In this document: positions 9,347-18,990 of the stretch, one piece after another
Position numbering within the stretch: the first letter of the stretch is position 1
How the letters are laid out: every line of letters begins with the position of its first letter
Assembly: GCA_964650885.1 (NCBI GenBank)
Contig: CAZYXG010000001.1
Location: forward strand, 124,001-188,000
Direction: 5' to 3'
Source of the DNA: JAPLFM01 sp964650885
Lineage (GTDB): Bacteria; Bacteroidota; Ignavibacteria; Kapaibacteriales; UBA2268
Length of the DNA stretch: 64,000 bases
Notes under the pieces: model-generated
The model's input: the letters and a program-made list of their open reading frames with translations, nothing else
Database searches by the model: none
Told to the model about the DNA's origin: nothing
Translations under genes and position numbers: made by a program

Positions 9347-10642
9347 TTAATTCAATTCTAAGCGATTGAAAATGAAATCAACACTTCTGAAAACTGTGTC
9401 ATTATTGAATAAGCTTCTGATTTCTGCTTCATTCATATACGTTTTAAGTTCATTGTCAGCAAGTAAGTTATCTAAAAATGGGATTTTTTCATCCCAAGTT
9501 TTCATTGCATTGCGTTGTACTACCACATAAGCTTCCTGACGCAACACTCCTCGTTTTGCAAGCTCTAGTAGAAACTTTTGGGAATGTATTAATCCCATTG
9601 TATAATTAAGATTTTCAATCATTCTTTCTGGGTAAACTACTAAATTTTTCACTAATTTTACAGTTCTTTCTAAAATATAGTTGCAAGCAATAGTTGAATC
9701 TGGAAATATAACTCTTTCTACTGAACTATGAGATATATCTCTTTCATGCCATAAAGCATTGTTTTCTATAGCTGCAAAGGCATTGCTTCTAAGCAAACGT
9801 GCTTGTCCACAAATATTCTCCGATGAAATAGGATTCCGTTTGTGGGGCATAGCTGAGCTTCCTTTTTGTCCTTTAGAGAAATATTCTTCTACTTCACGAA
9901 CTTCGGTGCGTTGCAAATGTCTTATTTCGGTACCAATTTTTTCTATTAATGAACCAATTTGAGCAATTGCCATCATAAAGCTAGTATGCACATCTCTGGA
10001 AATAACTTGTGTTGAAATATTTACTGTTCCCAAACCAAGCTTTTCACAAACATATTTTTCAATTTCTGGCGACATGTGTTCGTAAGTGCCAACTGCACCA
10101 GAAATCATTCCAACACAAGCTTCTTTCATCGAGAACTTTAATCTTTCTATGTTGCGTAAACATTCGTCGTACCAAAGTGCAAATTTTAAACCGAATGTAG
10201 TTGTTTCAGCATGAATACCATGGCTGCGTCCAACGCAAACTGTATATTTATGCTCCAATGCTCTTTCTTTCAAAGTATCTTTCAAATCATTCAAATTTCT
10301 AAGTAATATTTCACCAGCTTGTTTGATTTGAACTGCCAATGCAGTATCTAACACGTCTGAAGAAGTCATTCCCAAGTGTATAAAACGTGATTCAGAACCT
10401 ACATTTTCTTCTACATTAGTTAAGAAAGCTATTATGTCGTGCTTTGTAGTTAATTCAATTTCATTGATTCTTGCTACATCGAATTTAGCTCTTTCTCTAA
10501 TTACTTTTGGCACTTCTGCTGGCACTAAGCCAAGTTGCACTTGAGCTTCAACTGCTAATATTTCTATTTCTAGCCAAATCGCATATTTATTTTCTTCTGA
10601 CCAAATTTTGCCCATTTCGGGAAGGGTATATCTTTCAACCAT
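9347..10642 (-). CDS. purB: Adenylosuccinate lyase
   Basis: The 431-aa length and motifs fit PurB of the fumarase/aspartase superfamily. PurB cleaves SAICAR to AICAR and adenylosuccinate to AMP, releasing fumarate in both purine steps. The superfamily signature GSSAMPHKRNP is present near residue 262 on the flexible catalytic loop. The TSSDVLDTA segment and the GRSHGIHAE histidine motif are also clear. The gene starts 1 base after the tsaB stop and is followed 14 bases later by the membrane phosphatase gene, inside a six-gene minus-strand run. Confidence 0.96.
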   Translation of the reverse strand: MVERYTLPEMGKIWSEENKYAIWLEIEILAVEAQVQLGLVPAEVPKVIRERAKFDVARINEIELTTKHDIIAFLTNVEENVGSESRFIHLGMTSSDVLDTALAVQIKQAGEILLRNLNDLKDTLKERALEHKYTVCVGRSHGIHAETTTFGLKFALWYDECLRNIERLKFSMKEACVGMISGAVGTYEHMSPEIEKYVCEKLGLGTVNISTQVISRDVHTSFMMAIAQIGSLIEKIGTEIRHLQRTEVREVEEYFSKGQKGSSAMPHKRNPISSENICGQARLLRSNAFAAIENNALWHERDISHSSVERVIFPDSTIACNYILERTVKLVKNLVVYPERMIENLNYTMGLIHSQKFLLELAKRGVLRQEAYVVVQRNAMKTWDEKIPFLDNLLADNELKTYMNEAEIRSLFNNDTVFRSVDFIFNRLELN

Positions 10643-10643
10643 T

Positions 10644-11312
10644 TTAAAATACCTTAGTTTTAGGTGTAAAATCCAATTGATATAAAGGAGTGTATGACTC
10701 TATGTCATCAAACTCATTTTGCGTAAATTTTTCGTAAGCCCTTTTTGCAACAAACCTAGGTGTTAACTTTTGCAGACCACTAAGTGTTTTAAGTTGTTCA
10801 AAATTTAAATTGTAATTACCCGCATAGATTACATCTTTTGATAATCTTTCTTTCAAATTATTTTCTTCAATAATTTCAATTTCAGTTCTTATTAAAGTAG
10901 ACAAATTGAATTCTTGGTAGAAATATAAATCTTTGTGGCTTTTGATATAACTAGCTATAACATCTTTTTGCAATGATTTAGCAAATTCTAAACTAGCAGA
11001 TTGCAATGATTCAAGAGTTGGAACAGCAATAAATTTTACTTTAGATCCAAATAGCAACCCTTTAACAAATGCAGAACCTATCCTTATGCCAGTGAATGAG
11101 CCAGGTCCAGTAGAAAGGGCAATAGCATCTAAATCAGTTATTTGAATTTCAGAATCAATTAAAGTTCTTGAAAAATATTCAGCTAAAAGCTTATCGTGAT
11201 TATTTTTAGCAAAGTAGGAATATTCACTAATTACATCTCCATTACTACTAAGTGCAATTCCACAAGTATTAGAAGAAGTTTCAATTGATAATATTAAATT
11301 ACTGTATTTCAT
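10644..11312 (-). CDS. tsaB: tRNA threonylcarbamoyladenosine biosynthesis protein TsaB
   Basis: TsaB is the non-catalytic partner of TsaD in making t6A37 on ANN-decoding tRNAs. The N-terminal ILSIETSSNTCGIAL and the central ALSTGPGSFTGIRIG are the family marks of the actin-like ASKHA fold. I place the start at the ATG at 11312 (MKYSNLILSIE), giving 222 residues. That ATG overlaps the mfd stop as ATGA (11309-11312), a typical coupling, while the frame's extra 12 upstream codons lie inside mfd and are not conserved-looking. The TsaD, TsaC and TsaE genes are not in the window. Confidence 0.93.
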   Translation of the reverse strand: MKYSNLILSIETSSNTCGIALSSNGDVISEYSYFAKNNHDKLLAEYFSRTLIDSEIQITDLDAIALSTGPGSFTGIRIGSAFVKGLLFGSKVKFIAVPTLESLQSASLEFAKSLQKDVIASYIKSHKDLYFYQEFNLSTLIRTEIEIIEENNLKERLSKDVIYAGNYNLNFEQLKTLSGLQKLTPRFVAKRAYEKFTQNEFDDIESYTPLYQLDFTPKTKVF

Positions 11313-14300
11313 TCGTAAGACATTTCCACTGTTTTGCGTAGTTTCCAAAGAATTTCCACTGCTTCTTGTTCCGATTTAATTGAAAATTCTAACATAAGTT
11401 TCTCTTTGTTTTGTACCAAATTACAATTTTCGTAATCATTAATGAAATCTAAAATCATAGGGAAGACTTCATCATAAAAGTGTTTCTTCGAATTATTTGG
11501 CAACTCACAAATCATAGAGTGATTTTTAACAATAATTCTTTCAAACCCAGTAGATACTGCTGAAATCCTAATCCTAACAACAAACATTAATTGTAACATT
11601 TCTTTAGGTAGTTTGCCAAATCTATCAATGATTTCTTTTTGCATATCGTCCAATTCTAGATTGGTACGAATTGCATAAAGCCTTTTATACAAAGTAAATC
11701 TTTCCGAATCATTCCCAATATAACTTTTGGGAATGAATGCATCTGAATTTATTTCAATAGCGACTTCTTGATTTTCAACAAGCTTTTTCTTGAATGCTTC
11801 ATCTACTGAAAATAAGTCTTGGAATTCATCATATTTGATTTCAAGTACAGCTTCTTCAATAATTTTTTGATAAAGTTCAAACCCAATGTCATATATAAAC
11901 CCACTTTGTTCAGCACCAAGTAAGTTGCCAGCTCCACGAATTTCTAAATCTCTCAAAGCAAGTTTATATCCGCTTCCCAAATCATTTAGTTCTTCAATAG
12001 CCTGTAATCTTTTAATTGAAGAATGGTTTAAAGTTTTAGCTTCTGGAACCAAGAGTAAACAGTGAGCTTGAATATTTGAGCGACCAACTCTACCACGAAG
12101 TTGATAAAGTTCAGCAAGCCCAAAATTCTGAGAATTATTAATTATAATTGTATTAGCTCGAGGTATATCCAATCCAGATTCTACAATCTTTGTAGTTAAT
12201 AGTACATCTATTTTACCTTGAACAAACTTCTGCATTGTGTTTTCGATTTCAGCTGGTTTCATTTGTCCGTGTGCTATTTCAAATTTATAATTTGGCATTA
12301 GCATTTTCAGTTCGAGCAAAAATTTAGTCAGAGGATCAATTTTATCGTTCACAAAATATACCTGACCGCCACGTTTGATTTCGTTTTCAATTGCTTCTTT
12401 AATCTCTTTTAAATTAAACTCGATAACTTCTGTTATAATTGGTAATCTATTGCGAGGGGGAGTTTCCATTAAAGATAAATCCCTTGCTCCAAGCAATGAA
12501 AAGTTCAGTGTACGTGGAATTGGAGTAGCTGTAAGAGTAAGAGTATCAATATGTGATTTTAAAACCCTTAGCTTTTCTTTAGAACCAACCCCAAATCTAT
12601 GTTCCTCATCTATAACTAATAAACCCAAGTCTTTAAAAATAACATCTTGGCTTAATATTCTATGAGTACCAATCAATATATCAACTTTGCCATCAAAGAC
12701 TTTTTCTAAAGTATCTTTTTGCTCTTTCGCAGTACGAAAACGAGAGACCAAATCTACATTGACAGGATAACGACTTAATCTATCTTTGAATGTCATAAAA
12801 TGCTGTTGAGCTAAAACAGTTGTTGGCACTAACACAGCTACTTGTTTACCACCTTGGACTGCTTTGAATGCAGCTCGAATTGCAATTTCAGTTTTACCAA
12901 ACCCAACATCACCACAGACTAATCTATCCATAGGATATTCAGATTCCATATCTTTTTTTATTTCATCTGTAGATTTAGCTTGGTCTAAAGTATCTTCATA
13001 CATGAATGATGCTTCAAATTCTTTCTGCCAAATGTTATCTTCGGGGTATGGAAATCCTTGAGTTGATTTTCTAGCAGCATATAGAGTGATTAAATCTCTA
13101 GATATATCTTTAAGTCTTTTTTTAGTTTTTGCAACTTTTCGTGACCATTCTGCACCGCCTAACTTAGAAAGCTTAGGCATAAACTCTTCACTTGCGTTGA
13201 ATTTTTGAATTTTGTTTATATAATTCAAATTCACATAAAGTACATCGCCACCATCAAAAACTAATCTCAAGCAGTCTTGTTCATTACCACCAATTTTAAC
13301 TGTTTTAAATCCCTCAAATCGACAAATTCCTTTATCTTCATGTACTACTAAATCATTAAGTTTTAAATCTTTAAGTTCTTTTAATGTAATGCCAGAATTT
13401 TTCTTTTTACGTTTATTATCAACAAATCGTTGACGATTAAATATTTGATGCTCAGTCAGATACGCAATACCAAAATCTTGCGAAATAAATCCAGCAGCCA
13501 AAGTGCTTTCCAGCCAAATAATATTCTTCTGCTGTCTTTCATCTAAGGTTTGGAATACAATATCTTTAAGTCTGTTTTGGTGTATTTTGCTTTCAGCCGC
13601 TATAAAAATTTTTAAATGCCTATCTACAAGTTGATTTAAAATGTTTTTAAGTACTGTAACTGTACCATTAATAACTGGGTGTATATCTGTTTCATAAACT
13701 ATATCAGCTTCTCCAAAATCATTGATTTTAAGTCTTCTGTATTTTTCTATTTTTTCTAATATATCTTCGTTAAGCTCTAAAGATTGAGGATTATCCAAAA
13801 CTATAAGTGTATCTTTATCAAGATAATCAAAGATAGTTCCTTTATTTTTAATATTTGAATCGTGGAATACTTTTGAAATAAATTCTATATCAAAATGCTC
13901 ACGAATACTACGTTGGGATAATGTTTCAAACTCACGAATAGAATCAATTTCATCGCCCCAAAATTCAATTCTAAGAGGATTATCGAATCCTATAGGATAT
14001 AAATCTACTATGCCACCACGAATAGAAACTTCGCCTTCTTCAGCTACATAATCTTTTCGTTCAAAGCCTGATAGAAACAATGATTTAGTGAAATTACCAA
14101 AGTTTAGGATTTGCCCTTTGGCAATTTTGATTCTGTTATCAGCTATTTCATTTACGTTTGGAGTCTCAATTTCAAATATACTTTCATCGCAAAGGGCAAT
14201 AAACTTATCGTTGAGTTTGATTTTGCTCAATCCTTCTATTAACCAACCTAGGTGATCTTCGGTAGTGCTAGTTTTGATTTTAACATTGCTTTGCTGTTCA

Positions 14301-14536
14301 ACTAAAAATGAAAAGTTCTTGTGTTGAGTTAAGTTAAAATCGTGAAAATAATCGTTTTGATTGTTAGCCGATGCAATAATTATTACTTTACTATACTTCT
14401 TTTCAAATAAGTAATTGATAAGTAAGCTTTTAGTAGAGCCATTTAATGTTTTAACATTAATAACTCTTTTCTGATCTAATAGTGATAACTTATTTAATAT
14501 CTTATTGTTAGAGAATGTATTTAATATTTCTTTCAT
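11309..14536 (-). CDS. mfd: Transcription-repair coupling factor
   Basis: This 1075-aa protein is a full Mfd, which pushes stalled RNA polymerase off lesions and recruits UvrA. The N-terminal UvrB-like region holds GGIVDLYP and RIEFWGDEIDSIREF. A CarD-like RNA polymerase interaction domain starts near 395 (VVHEDKGICRFEGF). The RecG-like SF2 motor has Walker A GDVGFGKTE near 544, DEEH near 644, TATPIPRTL and RGRVGRS. The C-terminal TRCF domain is present. It begins 2 bases after the hflX stop and overlaps tsaB by 4 bases. The length is close to but slightly below the E. coli protein, which is normal for this phylum. Confidence 0.97.
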   Translation of the reverse strand: MKEILNTFSNNKILNKLSLLDQKRVINVKTLNGSTKSLLINYLFEKKYSKVIIIASANNQNDYFHDFNLTQHKNFSFLVEQQSNVKIKTSTTEDHLGWLIEGLSKIKLNDKFIALCDESIFEIETPNVNEIADNRIKIAKGQILNFGNFTKSLFLSGFERKDYVAEEGEVSIRGGIVDLYPIGFDNPLRIEFWGDEIDSIREFETLSQRSIREHFDIEFISKVFHDSNIKNKGTIFDYLDKDTLIVLDNPQSLELNEDILEKIEKYRRLKINDFGEADIVYETDIHPVINGTVTVLKNILNQLVDRHLKIFIAAESKIHQNRLKDIVFQTLDERQQKNIIWLESTLAAGFISQDFGIAYLTEHQIFNRQRFVDNKRKKKNSGITLKELKDLKLNDLVVHEDKGICRFEGFKTVKIGGNEQDCLRLVFDGGDVLYVNLNYINKIQKFNASEEFMPKLSKLGGAEWSRKVAKTKKRLKDISRDLITLYAARKSTQGFPYPEDNIWQKEFEASFMYEDTLDQAKSTDEIKKDMESEYPMDRLVCGDVGFGKTEIAIRAAFKAVQGGKQVAVLVPTTVLAQQHFMTFKDRLSRYPVNVDLVSRFRTAKEQKDTLEKVFDGKVDILIGTHRILSQDVIFKDLGLLVIDEEHRFGVGSKEKLRVLKSHIDTLTLTATPIPRTLNFSLLGARDLSLMETPPRNRLPIITEVIEFNLKEIKEAIENEIKRGGQVYFVNDKIDPLTKFLLELKMLMPNYKFEIAHGQMKPAEIENTMQKFVQGKIDVLLTTKIVESGLDIPRANTIIINNSQNFGLAELYQLRGRVGRSNIQAHCLLLVPEAKTLNHSSIKRLQAIEELNDLGSGYKLALRDLEIRGAGNLLGAEQSGFIYDIGFELYQKIIEEAVLEIKYDEFQDLFSVDEAFKKKLVENQEVAIEINSDAFIPKSYIGNDSERFTLYKRLYAIRTNLELDDMQKEIIDRFGKLPKEMLQLMFVVRIRISAVSTGFERIIVKNHSMICELPNNSKKHFYDEVFPMILDFINDYENCNLVQNKEKLMLEFSIKSEQEAVEILWKLRKTVEMSYE

Positions 14537-14538
14537 TC

Positions 14539-15813
14539 TTAATTCTCAGTAACAAACTTACTAAATAAATGATTGAAATAACTAACCTGATCCTCACTAA
14601 CTTTCACCTTATAATTAGTGCCAAAATCAGTACTCTCTTCACTTACAACATCAGCTATTTTAAATAAATTACCCTTCAATTGCATTTCGCTATAAGGAAG
14701 TGAAAGTTGGATAAAGTTTACCTTTTTCTCATACTCAACTTGAAGTATTTCAAGCAGTTTGATAATGTTCAGGTTATTCTTAGCAGAAATAAAGCAGCAG
14801 TCAGTATATTTTTCTTGCAAATACTTTAATTCTTCTAAATTCTCTAAGCAATCAATTTTATTGAAAACTGTTATACGAGGAATGTTATCAGCATTTATTG
14901 ATTTTAGTGTTTCTTCCACAACCTGAATTTGTTCTTCAAAATTGGGGTGCGAAATATCAACAATATGAAGTAGATAATCAGCTTCCTGCACTTCTGCAAG
15001 AGTTGTTCGGAATGACGCAATTAAATGAGTAGGAAGCTTACGAATGAATCCTACTGTATCAGATAGCAGACATTTTGTGCCATTAAGTAACTCAAAACTT
15101 CTTGTTGTAGTATCTAATGTAGCAAACAACTCATTTTTAATATATGGCTCACTGCCTGTTATAGCTTTAAGCAAAGTTGATTTCCCAGTGTTGGTATAGC
15201 CAACTAAAGCAAATTTTGGAATTGCCGAACGATTCTTACGTTTGACAATATTCTGTGAATCTATTTTATCTAATCTGCCTTTAAGATGTTCAATTCTATC
15301 GCGAATTATTCTTCTATCTGTTTCAATTTGGGTTTCTCCAGGGCCTTTTGTACCTATTCCTCCAAATTGTTTAGAAAGGTGAGTCCACATTCTTGTCAAA
15401 CGAGGGAGCATGTATTGCAATTGAGCCAATTCAACTTGCGTTTTGGCTTCATTTGTTTTAGCTCTGCTTGCAAAAATATCTAAGATAATACCGCTTCGAT
15501 CCATTACTTTTACTTCAAATGCTTTTTCTAAGTTTCGCACTTGTTTAGCAGAAAGATCATCATCGAAAATTACCATCGAAACTTCTTCATCATCGATAAT
15601 TTGCTTTATTTCTTCTACTTTACCTTTTCCAATTACAGTGGCATTGTTTTTCTTTTCAAGCTCTTGATAAATTTTATCAATAACTGTTGCTCCCGCTGTT
15701 TCGGCAAGGAAAGCAAGTTCTTCAAGAAATTCAAACGCTTTTTCTCTATTGCCACCTTTTTTATTGACAGCAACAGCTATAGCTTTTTCGTTAGTTTTTG
15801 TTAAATCTATCAT
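14539..15813 (-). CDS. hflX: Ribosome-associated GTPase HflX
   Basis: This 424-aa protein has the HflX layout. The N-terminal nucleotide-binding-like domain contains VEEIKQIIDDE and VMDRSGIILDIFASRA. The GGIGTKGPGETQIETDRR linker precedes a TRAFAC GTPase domain with G1 GYTNTGKST near residue 206, G3 DTVGF and G4 NKID. HflX splits stalled or heat-damaged 70S ribosomes. It is the first gene of the minus-strand run hflX-mfd-tsaB-purB-phosphatase-lipoprotein, in which all gaps are 14 bases or fewer. A TAATTTTG at 15824-15831 (minus) resembles a -7 promoter box but would give only about a 4-base leader. Confidence 0.95.
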   Translation of the reverse strand: MIDLTKTNEKAIAVAVNKKGGNREKAFEFLEELAFLAETAGATVIDKIYQELEKKNNATVIGKGKVEEIKQIIDDEEVSMVIFDDDLSAKQVRNLEKAFEVKVMDRSGIILDIFASRAKTNEAKTQVELAQLQYMLPRLTRMWTHLSKQFGGIGTKGPGETQIETDRRIIRDRIEHLKGRLDKIDSQNIVKRKNRSAIPKFALVGYTNTGKSTLLKAITGSEPYIKNELFATLDTTTRSFELLNGTKCLLSDTVGFIRKLPTHLIASFRTTLAEVQEADYLLHIVDISHPNFEEQIQVVEETLKSINADNIPRITVFNKIDCLENLEELKYLQEKYTDCCFISAKNNLNIIKLLEILQVEYEKKVNFIQLSLPYSEMQLKGNLFKIADVVSEESTDFGTNYKVKVSEDQVSYFNHLFSKFVTEN

Positions 15814-15887
15814 AATTTCAATACAAAATTAAGATAATAATGTGTATTTTTACGAATGTTTATTTACCTTTAAACAATCATTATTTA

Positions 15888-17153
15888 ATGTCGCATTTAA
15901 AAAAACTCAATTTCATTAAAATTATCTCCAACAAAGCATCTAAATGGCAAATCAAAATTGTCTTAGCTGCATTGTCACTAATGTTTGTTGTGGCTGTGAT
16001 TCTAATTTCTGTTTTCTTAGTAAATCAGTTAATTGAAAAAGAGAAAAGAATAATTGAAACTTATTCCCATTTACATCAAAAACTACTACGAACTGAAAGT
16101 GGAAATGTAGATGAGATTATACTTTTGATTGACTCTATCACTCCAAACATTACATTCCCAATAATAATGACAGATGCCAATGATTCTGCAAATTATCCTT
16201 ATGAGAATTACACATTGAATATGGAAATTAATAAATCAATGAGTAGGGAAGAGCAAAGCCAATTTATGCAGTCAACTATTAGCGAAATGGGTAAAAATTA
16301 CCCACCAGTAGTAGTTAGGCAGGCCGATGGGAAAGTGCTAATGAAGTTTTTTTATACTAATTCAAAACTAATAGCATCTCTGAAATATTTTCCTGCTGTT
16401 GCTTCATTTATGGTTGCTGGTATTATTTTGATTGGCTATTTGGCGTTTAGTAATATTAGAAGAAATGAGGAACAGAAAGTTTGGGTTGGAATGGCAAAAG
16501 AAGCTGCACATCAATTGGGTACACCTCTTTCTAGTTTGTCTGCTTGGGTTGAAATCTTGCGATTCAATATAGACGACCCAAAATCAATTTCTGAGACTGT
16601 TACCGAAATGAGTAAAGATATTTCACGGCTGAATACAATTGCAAATAGATTCTCTAAAATTGGTTCTGAACCAGAACTTACAAAAGAAAATGTGGTAAAT
16701 ATTGTTGAAAGAGCTTGTATATATTTCGATAAACGTTTGCCTCATTTGGGTAGAAAAGTTGAAATTAATAGAGAATACTCTAGTAATAAGCAATTCGCTA
16801 TGATTAATGTTGATTTATTTACCTGGGTAATTGAAAATTTAATCAGAAATGCTGCCGAAGCTATTGAGGTTAAGAATGGGGAAATCAATATTTCTATGCA
16901 AGATGTAGGCAATGAAATTATCATTTTAGTAAGAGATAATGGTAAAGGAATGAATACAAAAACAAAGAAAGAAGTATTTATACCTGGTTTTACAACTAAA
17001 AAGCGTGGTTGGGGATTAGGGCTTTCTCTTTGTAAAAGGATTGTTGAACAATATCACAATGGCAAAATATTTGTGAAAGAATCAGCTGTGGGCAAAGGAA
17101 CTACATTTGCAATTGAAATACCCAAAAAGATTAATCATTATCAGGAAGACTAG
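15888..17153 (+). CDS. Membrane sensor histidine kinase (orphan)
   Basis: From the ATG at 15888 this is a 421-aa kinase. It has one helix near 23-45, a short periplasmic domain of about 120 residues, a second helix ending in a Phe-Ser-Asn-Ile-Arg-Arg turn, and then the kinase core. The H-box is AAHQLGTPLSSL (His near 208). N-box (NLIRNAAEA), G1 (DNGKGMN) and G2 (GWGLGLSLCKRI) are intact, so it should be active. No HAMP domain is obvious. An in-frame ATG exists at 15840, but the extra 16 residues look unrelated and would leave only 26 bases to hflX. No response regulator gene is adjacent. Its last 23 bases overlap the convergent gene at 17131. Confidence 0.88.
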   Translation: MSHLKKLNFIKIISNKASKWQIKIVLAALSLMFVVAVILISVFLVNQLIEKEKRIIETYSHLHQKLLRTESGNVDEIILLIDSITPNITFPIIMTDANDSANYPYENYTLNMEINKSMSREEQSQFMQSTISEMGKNYPPVVVRQADGKVLMKFFYTNSKLIASLKYFPAVASFMVAGIILIGYLAFSNIRRNEEQKVWVGMAKEAAHQLGTPLSSLSAWVEILRFNIDDPKSISETVTEMSKDISRLNTIANRFSKIGSEPELTKENVVNIVERACIYFDKRLPHLGRKVEINREYSSNKQFAMINVDLFTWVIENLIRNAAEAIEVKNGEINISMQDVGNEIIILVRDNGKGMNTKTKKEVFIPGFTTKKRGWGLGLSLCKRIVEQYHNGKIFVKESAVGKGTTFAIEIPKKINHYQED

Positions 17154-17988
17154 TATTCAGCTTAATAATAACAGGACAGTGGTCTGAAATTGAATTTTTA
17201 TATTTATCTTCTACATACGCTTTGAAATTCTCCATAGCTACACTATTAGTTAAGACTCTTTTTTCTACAGATTTACTCACAAAAATATTGTCAATTGTAT
17301 ACCAATCACTTCTTAAACAGCTTTTTAAATCCTTTGTCAAACAAACTAATTTCTTGTTTTCGCCAAATTTAATTATTTGACTGTTCGGTTTATATATATG
17401 ATCGTTAAAGTCACCTAAAATAACTAAATCTCTTTCATCTGTATATTTCAGACAAGAATCTGCCCAATTATTCAAAATTCCTACTTGAACATTTCTAATT
17501 TGAAAACTTTTCTGCCTCAATTGATTAGTATTATCGAAAGAAGAAGTTGACTTTAGATGGACAATCATCATTTTGAAATCAAAATTACCTTTTTTGGCAG
17601 TAACTATAAATCCAGAACGAGTTTTATTTGGAATTACTTGTAAAGGTTTGTATTCCAATGTGTTGATAATCTTAATATCTTTTTTATATAAGAACCCAAC
17701 ATTTTGTTTTCCATTAGTACTAAGTATAATTGCATTATATTGAGGCATATTATTCAAAACAAGTTTTATAGCATCTTGATTTTCAATTTCTTGCAGAGCC
17801 AATACATCAGCATTTAACTCTTTAATTACTCTTGCTAATTCAGCATATTCTTGCTTGTTTCTTGGCTTTTGGTCGTCTATTCCATCTCCTAGCCATTCAA
17901 TATTAAAAGTACCAACAGTAATATATTCATCAGCTCTAAGTTTAGAATTAACAAAAAACAAAGTAATTAAAACAAAAATAAATTTCAT
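17131..17988 (-). CDS. Secreted endonuclease/exonuclease/phosphatase-fold protein
   Basis: This 285-aa protein has a signal peptide (first about 19 residues) and the DNase I-like/EEP fold. The metal and catalytic motifs are in order: TFNIEWLGDG, LALQEIEN (metal-binding Glu), MMIVHLKS (His), LGDFNDH (Asp/Asn), and SDHCPVI (the terminal Asp-His pair). Members cleave phosphodiesters in DNA, RNA, phospholipid headgroups or inositol phosphates; the sequence does not tell which. Export suggests a nutrient-scavenging or extracellular role. It starts 2 bases after the proline dehydrogenase stop, so the two genes share a transcript. Confidence 0.85.
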   Translation of the reverse strand: MKFIFVLITLFFVNSKLRADEYITVGTFNIEWLGDGIDDQKPRNKQEYAELARVIKELNADVLALQEIENQDAIKLVLNNMPQYNAIILSTNGKQNVGFLYKKDIKIINTLEYKPLQVIPNKTRSGFIVTAKKGNFDFKMMIVHLKSTSSFDNTNQLRQKSFQIRNVQVGILNNWADSCLKYTDERDLVILGDFNDHIYKPNSQIIKFGENKKLVCLTKDLKSCLRSDWYTIDNIFVSKSVEKRVLTNSVAMENFKAYVEDKYKNSISDHCPVIIKLNTSLPDND

Positions 17989-17990
17989 TA

Positions 17991-18887
17991 TTACTCTTTG
18001 ATAAAAATTGATTTAAAAATATGACCTGCCATATCAGGATTTTCATTCAAACGGCGAACTGAATATCCGTACCAATCTTCGCCAAATGGGACGTAAATTC
18101 TAACAGTGTGCCCAGCTTTAAGCAGAGTGTCTCTTCTTCGCTCTCTAACTCCTAAAAGCATTTCAAATTCATAATTGCTTTTGTCATAACTCATTTCTTT
18201 CAGTTTCTTTTCAGCATAAACAATTAAGTCATCATCATGTGTAGCGATGTGTGTTTTTAAATTGTTTTCCAAAAGTAGGTCAAGTAATTTTTTATAGTTT
18301 GTTCTAATTTCTTCTTTATCTTTAATAGCGATAGAAGCATCTTCTACATAAATACCTTTGCAAAGTCTTATGTTTGGCTTATAGCTTAAAAGAGAACTTA
18401 TATCATCGTAACTACGCTTCATATATGCTTGGATAACTATACCGCAGTTATCAAGTCCATTATCTCTAAGTTTTTTATAAATGTCAATTGTCAATGTTGT
18501 ATAAGGGGAATTTTCCATATCCAAACGAACAAATAATCCCAAAGATTTAGCATAGGAAACTATCTCGAAAATATTTTCATAACCAAAATCAAAGTCTATT
18601 CCTAAACCTAAAGAAGTGGGTTTGATGGAAAGGTAAGTGCCAAGTTTATTTTCTTTCGCTGATTTCAAAACTTCCAATGACATTGCTTTCTCGTGCAATG
18701 CTCTCTCTTTAGTTGTTACAAACTCACCTAATACATCAATTGTAGTGAAACCACCAACTTTCTCAAAATCTTGCGTTACTTTCACAGCATCTTTTAGGTA
18801 AGCACCAGCAATATACTTTTTAGCAAAAACCATTACTAATGGCTTAGGCATTAATGGCAGTGTGTTGAGAATTATTGTATTAAGCAT
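17991..18887 (-). CDS. Proline dehydrogenase (monofunctional)
   Basis: This 298-aa protein is a single-domain FAD-dependent proline dehydrogenase (PRODH barrel). It oxidises proline to pyrroline-5-carboxylate and feeds electrons to quinone. Visible barrel strands and substrate residues include IVIQAYMKRS, IRLCKGIYVE, THIATHDD, FEMLLGVRE, VPFGEDWYGYSVRRLNENP. The YSVRRLNENP segment with paired Arg residues that bind the proline carboxylate is the family hallmark. The companion P5C dehydrogenase gene is not in the window. The gene begins just after the terminator at 18937-18966, so it has its own promoter; a TATTTTTG at 18926-18933 (minus) could be the -7 box, partly inside the T tract. Confidence 0.92.
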   Translation of the reverse strand: MLNTIILNTLPLMPKPLVMVFAKKYIAGAYLKDAVKVTQDFEKVGGFTTIDVLGEFVTTKERALHEKAMSLEVLKSAKENKLGTYLSIKPTSLGLGIDFDFGYENIFEIVSYAKSLGLFVRLDMENSPYTTLTIDIYKKLRDNGLDNCGIVIQAYMKRSYDDISSLLSYKPNIRLCKGIYVEDASIAIKDKEEIRTNYKKLLDLLLENNLKTHIATHDDDLIVYAEKKLKEMSYDKSNYEFEMLLGVRERRRDTLLKAGHTVRIYVPFGEDWYGYSVRRLNENPDMAGHIFKSIFIKE

Positions 18888-18931
18888 TTTTTATTTGATT
18901 TAGATTTTTTGAATTTTTCGTGATACAAAAA

Positions 18932-18966
18932 TAAAAAAAAAGCAGCCATAAATTATGACTGCTTTT
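18932..18966 (-). terminator. Rho-independent terminator after the metalloprotease gene
   Basis: On the minus strand an AAAAGCAG-x-CATAA / TTATG-x-CTGCTTTT hairpin with one internal mismatch is followed by a run of nine T. It lies 25 bases after the metalloprotease stop and 50 bases before the proline dehydrogenase start, so it separates the two transcription units. Confidence 0.75.
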
Positions 18967-18990
18967 CTCAACAATTGCAGAATAACTTAA

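Noticed and set aside
11313..11348. Longer tsaB start at 11348
   Set aside because: The extra residues lie inside mfd and are not part of the TsaB fold; the ATGA overlap at 11309-11312 is a better start.
12375..12665. Open frame of 96 codons on the plus strand opposite mfd
   Set aside because: Shadow of a conserved gene on the other strand; no recognisable domain and no start context. Similar antisense frames across the window were left out for the same reason.
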